Positions 18,436-28,074 are shown, counted from the stretch's first letter. The stretch is DNA of 64,000 nt from Candidatus Woesearchaeota archaeon (GCA_017610005.1 JAFCCU010000006.1:1-64000), one strand, 5' to 3'. Program-made: numbers and translations. The notes: generated by a model from the letters alone, not told the origin.

Positions 18436-21400
18436 CAATAACCATATTTACTTGTTTTCCCCTGTAGATTACTGCTTTTTTAAGGGTATTAACTTGGCTT
18501 GCATTAAGTACTTCTACTGTCGCCCTTGCATCTGGTAGCTCTTTAAATGGACTTCCTAAACAACAAGAGATTGTATGTGTGGAATTATAAGAAACTATTG
18601 CATCTCGGGGATATAAGTTACATGCTAATGCTGCAGTTCTATTATAAAATTCACAGCCATTTATAGTATCACATTCTTCATGGCAAAGTGAATCTGTACT
18701 CATAGTACAATCAGGCTGACACCCATGATCTTTAGCTAATATTACATCAAGTTCCCACCATTCTCCAAACTCAATTTCCTCGGCCTCTTCAGAAATTAAT
18801 TGATGACCTCGATGTTTAATTATAACCTCATAAGAAGAATTTGAATAAACAGTCAAATTATACTGTCCAGAGGAATTTGTATATGTTGAAAAGTTAATGA
18901 CCCTTGAAAAAGTCTTATAATCAAAATGAGTTAGCGCTATTACTTGGGCACCTTCAATTGGTCCACCAGTTAAATTAGTTACTTTCCCAAAAATAGCTGC
19001 AGAACAACTATCATCAAGACCATCATAACTTACGCAAGGAAGTAAGTGTCTTCCATCACAAAAATCAGTTGAATAATCACAATCATTATCAATCCCATCA
19101 TAACATTCTCCTTCACTGCCACCGTTTGAATCAGAAAGAAAACAAGTAGTTCCAAATACACAATCAAATTGAGAATCACAACAAGCAATGTCAGTGGGAT
19201 TATGACCTTGAAAGTTAGAACTGTTAACTATTGCTTCATTGGCGTCATCGCCGCAACATTCAAGTTTATTTAGAGCATCATATTCTCCAACAGGCATTTC
19301 TCCTGCAAGCATCCATCCCTTATTAATATTGCACCGCCCATTAGATTCCTCACATACTCCTTGTGAATTATCACAATCATACCAAATTCCATCTTCACAA
19401 ACCACACTATTGGTATTGGTTCTGTCTCCACCAAAAGTTTGGGGCGAGCCTCCATCATTATCTGAAGTATAACAAGTGCCATCATACTGGCAATCAAATG
19501 TTTCATTACAACACGCTAAATCAGTTGGAGAAGGTGCAAATGAAGGGTAATCACTTGCTAAACAACCTAGCCTAGTACATCCTGTATCTCTATCTTTTGG
19601 CACTTCATAATCATCATCGCCGCAACATTCAGTTGTTGTTTTATCACCAACTGCATATTCCCAATTATCTATTGAAAAAGGAAAAGTAGTTTCTCCAGCT
19701 GTAAGCCAAGTATAAGCACCAGGGCAAGTGTCGATTGCTGATGCTTCGCAGGCTTTTTGACTTGCATCTCGATTTTCTATTTCGCATTCCCCATTACACC
19801 AATAATGTTGGCCATCTAAATAACTGCAATCTGTTCCATTTGAAAACTCATCACAAGTTGCATCTCCCCTTCCAGTAGAAACTTCACACATATATGTTTG
19901 GTTGTCAAGCCAACCAATATTATCTGGTTTTTCAGAGAAACAATGAAAATCATCATTATAAGGATCAAAGTCAGCACCCTCTCCATCATTATCACACATT
20001 CCCGAATCACAATTATCATCTTCAGTGCAAGGGTATCCGTCTGGGGCCTTACATTGTGGATCTAAAAAGTCTTCTAATCCATCACAATCATTATCTTCAA
20101 AATCTTCGCAATTAAAATTTTCCTCTTTCTCTTTATCTGGCCCGTAAATCCCACAATTACAACAAGTTACATTACAATCCTCACATTGAGCATCTATTGA
20201 ACAAAGGCCTGCCCCATCACAAGTTGTTGTACAATTAAAGTTTCCAAAGCAATGCCAGTCTGTTGTACAAGAATCAAGATCACATTCACCAGAGGTTTCA
20301 TTGCATGCAGTCCCAGGAGCACATGGTTGATTATCATTATCATTATCATCACAGGCATAATTTGTTCCATTACACTCACCATCTCCTCCAAAATGGGTGC
20401 AAGAAGAAATACATCCAGTCCAACTCTCTTCGCAATCATCCCACAAATCTTGACCATTTAATTGAGGATGATAAAGGTATCCAGTTGCATCTGATTCAGC
20501 ACAAGTTGGAAGATCAATGCAATCATGATCATCTTCAAAACAATATTCTCCATTAGGAGAATCACATTTCTGATTATCACAACAGCCAATATCAGTTAAT
20601 GGAGATTCACAATTGCCCTCTCCATCACAAGTTAATGAGTCATAAAAAGTATCTCCCACACAAGTATCATCTTCTGTACAAGAAGCTACTTCACATGTTC
20701 CAGCATTACAACTAGTTCCTGCAGGGCAATTGTCAACTAGTCCATCATCTTTATCACAAGAATATTCTCCTCCTTCACACGCCCCATCCCCTTGAGTTCT
20801 GGCACAACTATCTGGCTCACAACCTGACCATTCAACTTTACACTCCTCATTAATATCTTCACCATTCTCTTGTGGCTCATACAAATAATCATTTGGAAAA
20901 TTCTTAGCACACTCTTGCAAATCTAAACATTTATTTCCTGATTCAGAACAATATTGAGTGGTAAGGCAAGCACTTCCAGCGCAACATCCCAACTTGGTCA
21001 ATCCCACATTACAATTACCAGAGTCATCACAAGTTAAACCATCATAATAAGTATCCCCTACACATTGATCTTCATTATCACAAAAAGTTCCAGTACATTC
21101 ACCGGAGATACAAGACTGGCCCGAATCACAATTTGTATTGCGATCATTAGTATCACACTCTTCTGAGCCCCCATTGCAAAATCCATCTGCCCCCTGAACA
21201 GTACATCCATCTACAGAACATTCAAAACTTTCATCACATTCATCCCAATGATCCTCTCCATTTTCCTGCTCATCATACCCAAATCCATCTTCAACTGCTT
21301 CAGTACATTTTTCAGAAAAAGTAACGCACTTATGGTCAGATTCACGGCAGTATTCTTTGTCTTCAGTGCAAGCACTTCCCATGCAACATCCTAATTTATT

Positions 21401-21907
21401 GAAAGGCACAACACAATCTCCACTAGCATCACATGCAAGCCCATCCCAATAGTCTGCTGTACCATAGCAACCATTAGTAGTGTCACATTCTGTTCCCTCA
21501 ACACAAGATGCCTGGCAACTTCCACCCTGGCAACTTAACCCGGCACAACATTCTTCATCATAATCACAAGTCCACGGATCAGTTTCAATCATACAACAAT
21601 GGGCATCATCCCCTACATACACTGGGTCCCTCCCCGTCGCATCACAAGGGGCAGGATATAGATTACATACTCCGGTGTCGCCACAATAATATTCTTGCAG
21701 GAACCCCATAAAATCAACGGTCTCATGATGAAGTACCCCATCATCACATGTCCCAGGGACTCCTGGAAACCACCCTGCAGCGTACGGATTGGGATCTGGT
21801 TGAATAGGGAAATTAGTAGGGCCATCACTATCATAACAAACAGCATTTGCAAAAGGAATTAGAAATAAAATAAGTAAGACCCCTAAAAATATTCTTTTTG
21901 CCACCAT
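18416..21907 (-). CDS. Giant Cys-rich secreted repeat protein
   Basis: A 1163-residue exported protein. The start at 21907 is preferred over an upstream ATG at 21955 because it directly precedes a signal peptide (basic MVAKR, then a hydrophobic run ending FANA before Cys). Then follow three related modules of about 115 residues containing a CVGDTYYDGLTC-like strand, KLGCC, an EPQENGED-type acid loop, CNGG and a closing Cys. A region with NDCDGLEDFLDPQC and DNDCDY motifs resembles putative metal-binding repeats of MopE-like proteins. Two further modules have ECCGDD and PTDIACC blocks. Near residue 1010 a carboxypeptidase-regulatory-like beta domain (GKVTNLTGGPIEGAQV) follows. No C-terminal membrane helix is seen. 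It is likely a disulfide-rich, Ca-binding surface or adhesion protein; this is inference. Confidence 0.85.
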   Translation of the reverse strand: MVAKRIFLGVLLILFLIPFANAVCYDSDGPTNFPIQPDPNPYAAGWFPGVPGTCDDGVLHHETVDFMGFLQEYYCGDTGVCNLYPAPCDATGRDPVYVGDDAHCCMIETDPWTCDYDEECCAGLSCQGGSCQASCVEGTECDTTNGCYGTADYWDGLACDASGDCVVPFNKLGCCMGSACTEDKEYCRESDHKCVTFSEKCTEAVEDGFGYDEQENGEDHWDECDESFECSVDGCTVQGADGFCNGGSEECDTNDRNTNCDSGQSCISGECTGTFCDNEDQCVGDTYYDGLTCDDSGNCNVGLTKLGCCAGSACLTTQYCSESGNKCLDLQECAKNFPNDYLYEPQENGEDINEECKVEWSGCEPDSCARTQGDGACEGGEYSCDKDDGLVDNCPAGTSCNAGTCEVASCTEDDTCVGDTFYDSLTCDGEGNCESPLTDIGCCDNQKCDSPNGEYCFEDDHDCIDLPTCAESDATGYLYHPQLNGQDLWDDCEESWTGCISSCTHFGGDGECNGTNYACDDNDNDNQPCAPGTACNETSGECDLDSCTTDWHCFGNFNCTTTCDGAGLCSIDAQCEDCNVTCCNCGIYGPDKEKEENFNCEDFEDNDCDGLEDFLDPQCKAPDGYPCTEDDNCDSGMCDNDGEGADFDPYNDDFHCFSEKPDNIGWLDNQTYMCEVSTGRGDATCDEFSNGTDCSYLDGQHYWCNGECEIENRDASQKACEASAIDTCPGAYTWLTAGETTFPFSIDNWEYAVGDKTTTECCGDDDYEVPKDRDTGCTRLGCLASDYPSFAPSPTDLACCNETFDCQYDGTCYTSDNDGGSPQTFGGDRTNTNSVVCEDGIWYDCDNSQGVCEESNGRCNINKGWMLAGEMPVGEYDALNKLECCGDDANEAIVNSSNFQGHNPTDIACCDSQFDCVFGTTCFLSDSNGGSEGECYDGIDNDCDYSTDFCDGRHLLPCVSYDGLDDSCSAAIFGKVTNLTGGPIEGAQVIALTHFDYKTFSRVINFSTYTNSSGQYNLTVYSNSSYEVIIKHRGHQLISEEAEEIEFGEWWELDVILAKDHGCQPDCTMSTDSLCHEECDTINGCEFYNRTAALACNLYPRDAIVSYNSTHTISCCLGSPFKELPDARATVEVLNASQVNTLKKAVIYRGKQVNMVIVTYKPQ

Positions 21908-22032
21908 CTTTTTTGTTATTAATGAAGCTAGCGTATATATAATTTTCCAAAACAATTAGCTAATTTATGAAAAAACTCTTAAAGCCATTATTTATTCTAT
22001 TATTATAAAGCTTAATACTAAAGGTTACTAAA

Positions 22033-24675
22033 ATGACAATAAATCACCTAAAAATCGCCCAGAAATGGCAAAAAGTTTGGACTAAAGAAAAAGTTTTTGA
22101 TACAAGTAAGAATCCTAAAAAGAAATTTTATGCACTCGAGATGTTTCCCTACACCTCTGGAAAATTGCACATGGGCCACTTAAGAAACTACTCAATTGGC
22201 GATGCTGTAGCCCGCTTTAAGCGAATGAATGGATTTGATGTTATTTATCCAATGGGCTTTGATTCTTTTGGATTGCCAGCTGAAAATGCAGCAATTAAAC
22301 AAAAAATCTCTCCAAAAAAATGGACTCTTGATAATGCAGAGAAAATTGTTGAACAAATGAAGCTTTTAGGTCTAAGTTATGACTGGGAAAATAAAGTTAT
22401 TACTTGTCTCCCTAAATACTATAGATGGAATCAATGGTTCTTTTTACAATGCTTCAAAAAAGGGATAGCTTACAAGAAAGTTGCAAGTGTTAATTGGTGT
22501 CCTGACTGTAATACTGTTTTAGCAAATGAACAAGTTGTACAAGGTAAATGTTGGAGGTGTAATTCTCCTGTTGAACAAAAAGAGCTTAATCAATGGTTTT
22601 TAAAAATCACAGATTATGCAGATGAGTTACTTGAGGGGATTAAAGAACTAAAAGGTTGGCCTGGGAGAGTTAGAACAATGCAAGAAAACTGGATTGGTAA
22701 ATCTTTTGGTACAGAAATCAACTTTAAAATAAAAGATACTAATAAAACAATTTCTACATTTACAACACGAATTGATACTATTTTTGGTGTTACCTACTTA
22801 GTTCTTGCTCCAGAGCATCCACTTGTAATGGAACTTGTCTCCGGCACCAAGTATGAAAAAGAAGTTGTGAAATATATTAAAAAAGCAAGAAATGAAAGTA
22901 TAATTGATAGAACAGATGACACCAAAGAAAAAACAGGTGTTTTTATTGGCAAGTATTTTATTAATCCAGTAAATGGAGAAGAATGCCCATTGTACATCGC
23001 AGATTATGCATTACTTGAATATGGAACAGGCGCTGTTATGGCTGTTCCTGCACATGATCAAAGAGATTTTGATTTTGCAAAAAAATACAAGTTACCAATG
23101 AAAGTTGTGATTAATCCAAATAGTTATGATTTAAATGTTGAAAAAATGTCTAGGGCATTTGTTGAAGATGGGATCTTAATTAATTCAGATGAATTTAATG
23201 GCACAGGGAACAGGGATGCAATTGAGGAGATTGGCAAATGGCTTGAAAAGAAGAAATTAGGTAAAAGAACAGTTAATTACAAGCTTAGAGATTGGTTAAT
23301 TTCTAGGCAAAGATACTGGGGCACACCAATTCCAATTGTTTATTGTAAAAAATGTGGCGTTGTACCAGTACCAGAAAACGAGTTGCCAGTTAAACTTCCA
23401 GATGATGTCAAATTTACTGGTAAAGGAAATCCCCTAAAAACCTCAAAGAATTTTGTGAATGTAAAATGTCCTACTTGCGGGGCTGATGCTAAGCGCGAAA
23501 CAGATACAATGGATACTTTTGTAGATTCTTCTTGGTATTTTTTTAGATACACTTCTTCAAAATATGATAAAGGAATGTTTGATCCAAAAGTTGCCGCACA
23601 GTGGTTGCCAGTAGATCAGTATATTGGAGGAATTGAACATGCAATATTACATCTACTCTATGCAAGATTCTTTACTAAAGTCTTAAGGGATCTAGGATTA
23701 ACAAAAGTAAGTGAACCTTTCACCAATCTACTTGGTCAAGGGATGGTAATTAAAGATGGTGCTAAAATGTCTAAATCAAAAGGTAATGTTGTAGCACCTA
23801 AACCAATTGCTGAAAAATATGGGCCAGATACTGCAAGATTCTTTATTTTATTTGCAGCATTGCCTGACAAAGAACTTGATTGGAATGATGCAGGTGTTGA
23901 AAGTATTTTTAGATTTATGAATAGATTATATTCTCTTGTAGAAAAACCATTACCTGGAGTACCCGGCAAAATCGGCAATAAAGAAGCATACATGCTAAGT
24001 AAAGTAAATAGATTACTTGAAAAAGTTACAAAACAAATTGAAAATTTTGAATTTTCTTTGGCCCTTGCAGGTTTAATGAATTTTGCTAATGAACTTTTAA
24101 AAGTGGACCTTGATGACGGTGCAAGGGGGTATTGTGTAAGAAAGCTTGCATTAATGTTCGCTCCATTTATCCCTCACACGGCTGAAGAACTATATGCAAA
24201 AGTTGGTGAAAAAGATATTGTTGCAAAACAAAAATGGCCTGTTGTAGAAAAAAAGTACATCAATGAAAAAGCAGAAGGGATTGAATCCCTAAAAGAAACT
24301 GTCAAAGAGGATGTTAAATCAATTACTGAACTTTTAAAATTAAAAGCTGTGAAAAAAGTAACTTTGTTTACTGCTGCCACTTGGAAATATAATATGGTTA
24401 AAGCAATAATGAAAGAAATGCCAATCACTAACATAAAAACAGTAATGACAAAAGTAATGAAAGTGCCTGGCCTTAAAAGGTATGGTGGAGAAGTAGCTAA
24501 ACTAGTTGGAAGAGCAGCCAAAAAACCCTCAACAATTCCAGAGGTTCTACTTTCGCAAAAAGAAGAAACTAATGCCTTAAAAGAACTTGGATATTTAATT
24601 ATTGAAGAAGAAAAAAGTAAAGAGAAAAAAGCAGGAAATTCCCTTCCAGGTAAACCTGCAATAATCATAGAATGA
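22033..24675 (+). CDS. leuS: Leucyl-tRNA synthetase, bacterial type
   Basis: Charges tRNA-Leu. The 880-residue enzyme has the HIGH-like motif HMGHLRNYSIGD (about residues 46-57) and KMSKS in GAKMSKSKGN (about 577-586). A zinc-binding CPDC/CWRC pair (about 157-177), a CP1 editing domain, a second Cys set (CKKCG, CPTCG) and IGGIEHAILHLLYARFF follow. Blocks such as PMGFDSFGLPAENAAI are those of bacterial LeuRS, not the archaeal/eukaryotic form, whose signature differs here. The C-terminal about 100 residues match the bacterial tRNA-binding tail region loosely. It is followed by a deacetylase gene with an ATGA overlap. Horizontal acquisition is the likely origin. Confidence 0.95.
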   Translation: MTINHLKIAQKWQKVWTKEKVFDTSKNPKKKFYALEMFPYTSGKLHMGHLRNYSIGDAVARFKRMNGFDVIYPMGFDSFGLPAENAAIKQKISPKKWTLDNAEKIVEQMKLLGLSYDWENKVITCLPKYYRWNQWFFLQCFKKGIAYKKVASVNWCPDCNTVLANEQVVQGKCWRCNSPVEQKELNQWFLKITDYADELLEGIKELKGWPGRVRTMQENWIGKSFGTEINFKIKDTNKTISTFTTRIDTIFGVTYLVLAPEHPLVMELVSGTKYEKEVVKYIKKARNESIIDRTDDTKEKTGVFIGKYFINPVNGEECPLYIADYALLEYGTGAVMAVPAHDQRDFDFAKKYKLPMKVVINPNSYDLNVEKMSRAFVEDGILINSDEFNGTGNRDAIEEIGKWLEKKKLGKRTVNYKLRDWLISRQRYWGTPIPIVYCKKCGVVPVPENELPVKLPDDVKFTGKGNPLKTSKNFVNVKCPTCGADAKRETDTMDTFVDSSWYFFRYTSSKYDKGMFDPKVAAQWLPVDQYIGGIEHAILHLLYARFFTKVLRDLGLTKVSEPFTNLLGQGMVIKDGAKMSKSKGNVVAPKPIAEKYGPDTARFFILFAALPDKELDWNDAGVESIFRFMNRLYSLVEKPLPGVPGKIGNKEAYMLSKVNRLLEKVTKQIENFEFSLALAGLMNFANELLKVDLDDGARGYCVRKLALMFAPFIPHTAEELYAKVGEKDIVAKQKWPVVEKKYINEKAEGIESLKETVKEDVKSITELLKLKAVKKVTLFTAATWKYNMVKAIMKEMPITNIKTVMTKVMKVPGLKRYGGEVAKLVGRAAKKPSTIPEVLLSQKEETNALKELGYLIIEEEKSKEKKAGNSLPGKPAIIIE

Positions 24676-25337
24676 AAAAAGCATATTTAACAATCGATGA
24701 TTCGCCGTCAACTGGTTTTGAAGAGAAGCTTTCATTTCTTCTTGATAAAAAGATTCCAGCCATTTGGTTTTGTAATGGTTGCAAATTAAAAGAAAGATCA
24801 GTTGTTAATGCAATTAAAACAAATCACATTATTGGAAACCATGGTTTTAGCCACAAACATTTTTCTGAAATGACTTATGATGAAGCAGTAAAAGAAATTC
24901 TTGATACAGATGGATTAATTGAAGCAGCTTACAAAGAAGTATGCGTAAAAAGGCCAATAAAACTGTTTAGATTTCCTTATGGTGATACAGGCGGAGATTT
25001 ACTAACTGAAAGACTTCAAGTTTTCTTAGAAAAAGAAGGCTTTGTTTCTGGTAACTTTGAACACATTACATATGATTGGTGGTTTGAAAGAGTAGATGTT
25101 TTTTGGACCTTTGCTTGCAATGATTGGATCTTTAAAAGTGGGCCAAATGAAGATTTTAAGGATTTAAATGACATATTAAGATTTATTGAAGAACCAAATC
25201 ATGAACTTGGTGGTTCACTTGTAAGGGGAGATTCTAATGAAATAATCTGTCTCCATGACCACGATGCAAACACAGAACAGTTCTTTAAAATTATTGAGAA
25301 GATAATTTCTGTTGGTGTTGAGTTTATTTCTCCATAA
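24672..25337 (+). CDS. NodB-type polysaccharide deacetylase
   Basis: A 221-residue carbohydrate esterase family 4 protein, metal-dependent, removing acetyl groups from amino sugars. Motif 1 is LTIDDSPS (residues 6-13, catalytic and metal Asp pair), motif 2 GNHGFSHKHFS (about 56-66, metal His pair) and motif 3 RFPYGDTG (about 97-104). A late ICLHDHD (about 196-202) matches the LxHD motif. No signal peptide is seen, so it acts inside the cell or on intracellular precursors. The start overlaps the leuS stop as ATGA. The 3' end overlaps the convergent methyltransferase remnant by 14 bases. Confidence 0.85.
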   Translation: MKKAYLTIDDSPSTGFEEKLSFLLDKKIPAIWFCNGCKLKERSVVNAIKTNHIIGNHGFSHKHFSEMTYDEAVKEILDTDGLIEAAYKEVCVKRPIKLFRFPYGDTGGDLLTERLQVFLEKEGFVSGNFEHITYDWWFERVDVFWTFACNDWIFKSGPNEDFKDLNDILRFIEEPNHELGGSLVRGDSNEIICLHDHDANTEQFFKIIEKIISVGVEFISP

Positions 25338-25933
25338 AAAAGTAATTTGTTATATGGGGGATTGAACCAGGTCTTTCCCCTCCAAAATTTATCAATTTTG
25401 CTTCTAAAATTGTAAAATATTCTGAAAATAATTTCTCCAATTCTTCAAATGAAGAATAAAATAGCATGTGCCCCATTCCAGTGGATCTTTCTCCTCTACC
25501 TGGGCCTCCAAATTCCTGACTCTTTTCATTAAAACAAATTGATAAATATTTCCCTCCCTTCTTCAGCATCTTGGAAATATTCTCTACTGCTTTGGCCCTT
25601 AGATCTGGAGGGAGATTATGTAAAAAACCATGACCAAAGATAAAATCAAATTCTCCTATATCTTTTGGATTTAGTATATCCATTACTAAAAAGTTTACTT
25701 CTGAACTCCTTTGCTTGTTCAATAGCCTTATTTGAAAAATCAATCCCTGTTACTTGGAATCCTTGTTCTGCCAAAAAGGTTGAATCAGCTCCAGTTCCAC
25801 AACCAAGCTCTAAAACTCTGCAAGGTTCTATCTTCTTAGAAATTTCAACAATTGACTTACGGGGTCTATCTTTTGACCGGGCATTTAATCCTTTATTATA
25901 GGCCCCCTCAAAATCACTTTGCGAATTATCCAT
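25324..25933 (-). pseudogene. SAM-dependent methyltransferase split by a frameshift
   Basis: Two overlapping frames together give one class I methyltransferase. The first (start 25933) holds VLELGCGTGADSTFLAEQGF and VTGIDFSNKAIEQAKE, i.e. SAM motif I and the acidic strand. The second frame continues with SEVNFLVMDILNPKD, FIFGHGFLHNLP and the C-terminal strands. The junction is near 25697-25712 and needs a +1 shift, equivalent to one surplus base. Read across it, the product would be about 200 residues, a normal length. It is either a real inactivating mutation or a sequence error. A heptamer array lies directly upstream. Confidence 0.8.
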
Positions 25934-25947
25934 CCAAAATCCCCTTA

Positions 25948-26007
25948 ACTTCTAACTTTAGACTTCTAACTTTAGACTTCTAACTTTAGACTTCTAACTT
26001 TAGACTT
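25948..26007. repeat. Heptanucleotide array, eight units
   Basis: Eight units alternate acttcta and actttag, plus a partial unit. The array sits between the 3' end of the SRP RNA (8 bases away) and the start of the methyltransferase remnant. The alternation gives the same 14-base super-period as at 8524. Confidence 0.95.
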
Positions 26008-26014
26008 AAAAAGA

Positions 26015-26288
26015 GTGGCAGGGTGCTTCATTTTGAATTAATGCTCACCCAAAGGTTAATCCCCAACCTTCCTCAGCCCCGCACCCCTGTAAGCGCGGCC
26101 CTTAAAAGTTAGAGCTGCTTCATTCCTGACCTGACTCGATTCCTTAAAAAAGTCACCCAACAGGACAGGGCGTCGACGTCCAGCCAGAGACCTTAAAGGC
26201 TGACACGAACCCTCAATTCAGCTTCAGTCTCGTCATAAAGCCCATTTACGATAACAAGGGAGGGCTAACCCCCCGACCTACCTGCCAT
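26015..26288 (-). ncRNA. ffs: Archaeal 7S signal recognition particle RNA
   Basis: The reverse strand contains the invariant SRP helix 8 block GTCAGGTC, GGAA loop and GAAGCAGC at 26114-26135, the binding site of SRP54. The 5' end (TGGCAGGT at 26280-26287) pairs with the 3' end (ACCCTGCCA at 26016-26024), closing the long helix of archaeal SRP RNA. The 5' region GGGGGGTTAGCCCTCCC fits the Alu-domain fold. Length is about 274 bases. A TATA-like gctttaaa on the same strand lies at 26311-26318, 23-30 bases before the 5' end. Exact ends are estimates. Confidence 0.93.
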
Positions 26289-26310
26289 TTCAAAATACTC
26301 ATTAATCATT

Positions 26311-26318
26311 TTTAAAGC
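26311..26318 (-). promoter_or_regulatory. TATA box of the SRP RNA gene
   Basis: On the reverse strand gctttaaa lies about 25 bases before the predicted 5' end of the SRP RNA, the standard archaeal spacing. The remaining spacer up to 26381 holds the promoter of the divergent MBL gene (tttaaataaa at 26341). Confidence 0.55.
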
Positions 26319-26381
26319 TTTTGGCAAATTCTTAGAAAGCTTTAAATAAATCCCTTCGTTAAGTTTTTCTTGGGGAAAATA

Positions 26382-27194
26382 ATGGAACCAAAACTGGTTT
26401 TTCTGGGTACTGGTGGAGACGCTGTAGTAGTAGGCAAACAGATTAGGTTTTCAGGAGGAATTGTACTTCAAACTTCCCAACTAACTTATCACATTGATCC
26501 AGGACCTGGCGCACTTTACTCTCTTCGAAGAAATAAATTAAATGTTAGAGAAACAAGCGTAATTTTATGTTCTCATTTACATACAAATCATGCAAATGAT
26601 GTTAAAGCATTAATTCAAAGTATGACTCTTGGCGGGCTTGATAAAAGGGGAGTACTAGTTTGCAATAAAGAATCTTTTGAAGGAACACAAAAAGCAGCAC
26701 CGATTATTGATTCTTACCATAAAGAATGTGTTGAAAAATCAATTGTTATGAGTCCTAACCAGCATCTAGGCATTGGTGATGTTGAAATTGTCGCTCTGCC
26801 AACTAGCCATTCAATTGAAACATTAGGGTTTAAGATAATTACTGAAACTTTTACTTTAGTATATAGTGCGGATACAAGCTATTCAGAAAAGTTAGCTGAA
26901 CATTACAAGGGGGCAGATATATTAGTATTAAATGTTGTAGCGCCTTTTGGGTATTCAGTCAAAGATAATTTAAGTTGTGAAGATGCAGTAAAAATTATTG
27001 AAAAGGTAAAACCAAAAGTTTGTGTGATTACTCACTTTGGCATTAAAATGATCAACGAAGATCCAATGTATCAAGCACGTGAACTTCATAAGAAAACAGG
27101 AGTAACGGTAATTGCCGCTGAAGATGGAACCGTTATTAGCCCTTGGGCTTATGCAATTAAAAAAAGGCAAAAAAGACTTAGTTCTTTTAAATAA
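26382..27194 (+). CDS. Metallo-beta-lactamase-fold hydrolase
   Basis: A 270-residue MBL-fold protein of the RNase Z/phosphodiesterase-like group. LVFLGTGGDAVVV opens the fold. The metal motif reads SHLHTNHAND (about residues 63-72), in which the Asp of the usual HxHxDH is Asn. Later ligands are present: LPTSHS, YSADTSYS and THFGIKM. Substrate is unknown. The ATG at 26382 is preferred to the TTG at 26370, since the conserved fold starts right after it. The gene is divergent from the SRP RNA and convergent with the presenilin homologue (8-base overlap). Confidence 0.85.
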   Translation: MEPKLVFLGTGGDAVVVGKQIRFSGGIVLQTSQLTYHIDPGPGALYSLRRNKLNVRETSVILCSHLHTNHANDVKALIQSMTLGGLDKRGVLVCNKESFEGTQKAAPIIDSYHKECVEKSIVMSPNQHLGIGDVEIVALPTSHSIETLGFKIITETFTLVYSADTSYSEKLAEHYKGADILVLNVVAPFGYSVKDNLSCEDAVKIIEKVKPKVCVITHFGIKMINEDPMYQARELHKKTGVTVIAAEDGTVISPWAYAIKKRQKRLSSFK

Positions 27195-28074
27195 ATAAAG
27201 TTATTACATAACCTACTAATGAGCCTAATGTTAAAAGAGGCATTGCGGGGTAATATTTATCCTTACCAGCGTAAAGAAACATTGCTAAAAGCGCGAGTCC
27301 TGCAAAAATTGAAATTAATGACGCCTGGAAAAAACTGCCTGTAACTTTTAATACAACTCCTGCAAATAATAATGGAAATGCAACGTCTCCTCCTCCAAGA
27401 ATCGCCGTTTTTGGTTCTGTTTTAACTTTCTTAGATATTTTTTTAGATATTTTTTTCTGATCATAAGAAACTTGTAGCCCTGCAAATAATTTTGATTTTG
27501 ACTGAAATTTTGCTAATTTTACCATATGTTTAGTCTTAAAAACTGCCCAATAATCATAAAATGAGATTAATGTTAAAAGAATAACTATTGAAAATAAGTT
27601 TAAAATAGGTACTAAAAGCGCCGCAATTCCACTATAAATAAAAATTTCTGTAAAGTTATAAATTATTTTATTTGGTAAAAATAGTTTTAAAATTGTAAAG
27701 ATTAATGCAATACTTAATGTTGCAATAACTGCAAATCTTGCTGTAAAAAATTCAACATAAGGGAAAAATCCTAAAATTAAAGTTAAATATATACTTAAAA
27801 AAAACCAAATCTTCCATAAAATCATCAAATCAAAATAAACAATAAGTAATGCAATTGATGTTCCAATAGCAATTGCAACAGTAATATACAACCAAGAATA
27901 TTGCTCATCCATTTCAGGGGGAGAAATTAAGTATTTATCTGAATTAATATGAGTTTTTCCTGTCTCTGAAGTTTTCTCAATATCAACATACTTACTTATT
28001 GTAATAAGGCCCACTGCTTGGGTTAAAAAGAAGATTAAAAGTAGAATTAATGTCACTTTAAGAGTATGCTTCAT
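27187..28074 (-). CDS. Presenilin/signal peptide peptidase-type intramembrane aspartyl protease
   Basis: A 295-residue polytopic membrane protein with nine hydrophobic segments. The three family motifs are in order: FYDYWAV (YD-type, about residues 172-178) in one helix, LGGGDVAFP (GxGD, about 231-239) in a later helix, and PAMPLL (PAL-type, about 276-281) before the last helix. A basic, lysine-rich loop lies between the two catalytic helices, as in archaeal presenilin homologues. It probably cleaves membrane helices left by signal peptidase or other type II substrates. It stands alone, divergent from RNase J. Confidence 0.92.
   Translation of the reverse strand: MKHTLKVTLILLLIFFLTQAVGLITISKYVDIEKTSETGKTHINSDKYLISPPEMDEQYSWLYITVAIAIGTSIALLIVYFDLMILWKIWFFLSIYLTLILGFFPYVEFFTARFAVIATLSIALIFTILKLFLPNKIIYNFTEIFIYSGIAALLVPILNLFSIVILLTLISFYDYWAVFKTKHMVKLAKFQSKSKLFAGLQVSYDQKKISKKISKKVKTEPKTAILGGGDVAFPLLFAGVVLKVTGSFFQASLISIFAGLALLAMFLYAGKDKYYPAMPLLTLGSLVGYVITLFI

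Noticed and set aside
19239-20556. Several open frames on both strands inside the Cys-rich gene
   Set aside because: They are shadows of a Cys/Asp-rich coding frame with no own start signals or family matches.
24174-24668. 164-codon frame opposite the end of leuS
   Set aside because: Antisense shadow; hydrophobic pattern only reflects the complement of Lys/Glu codons.
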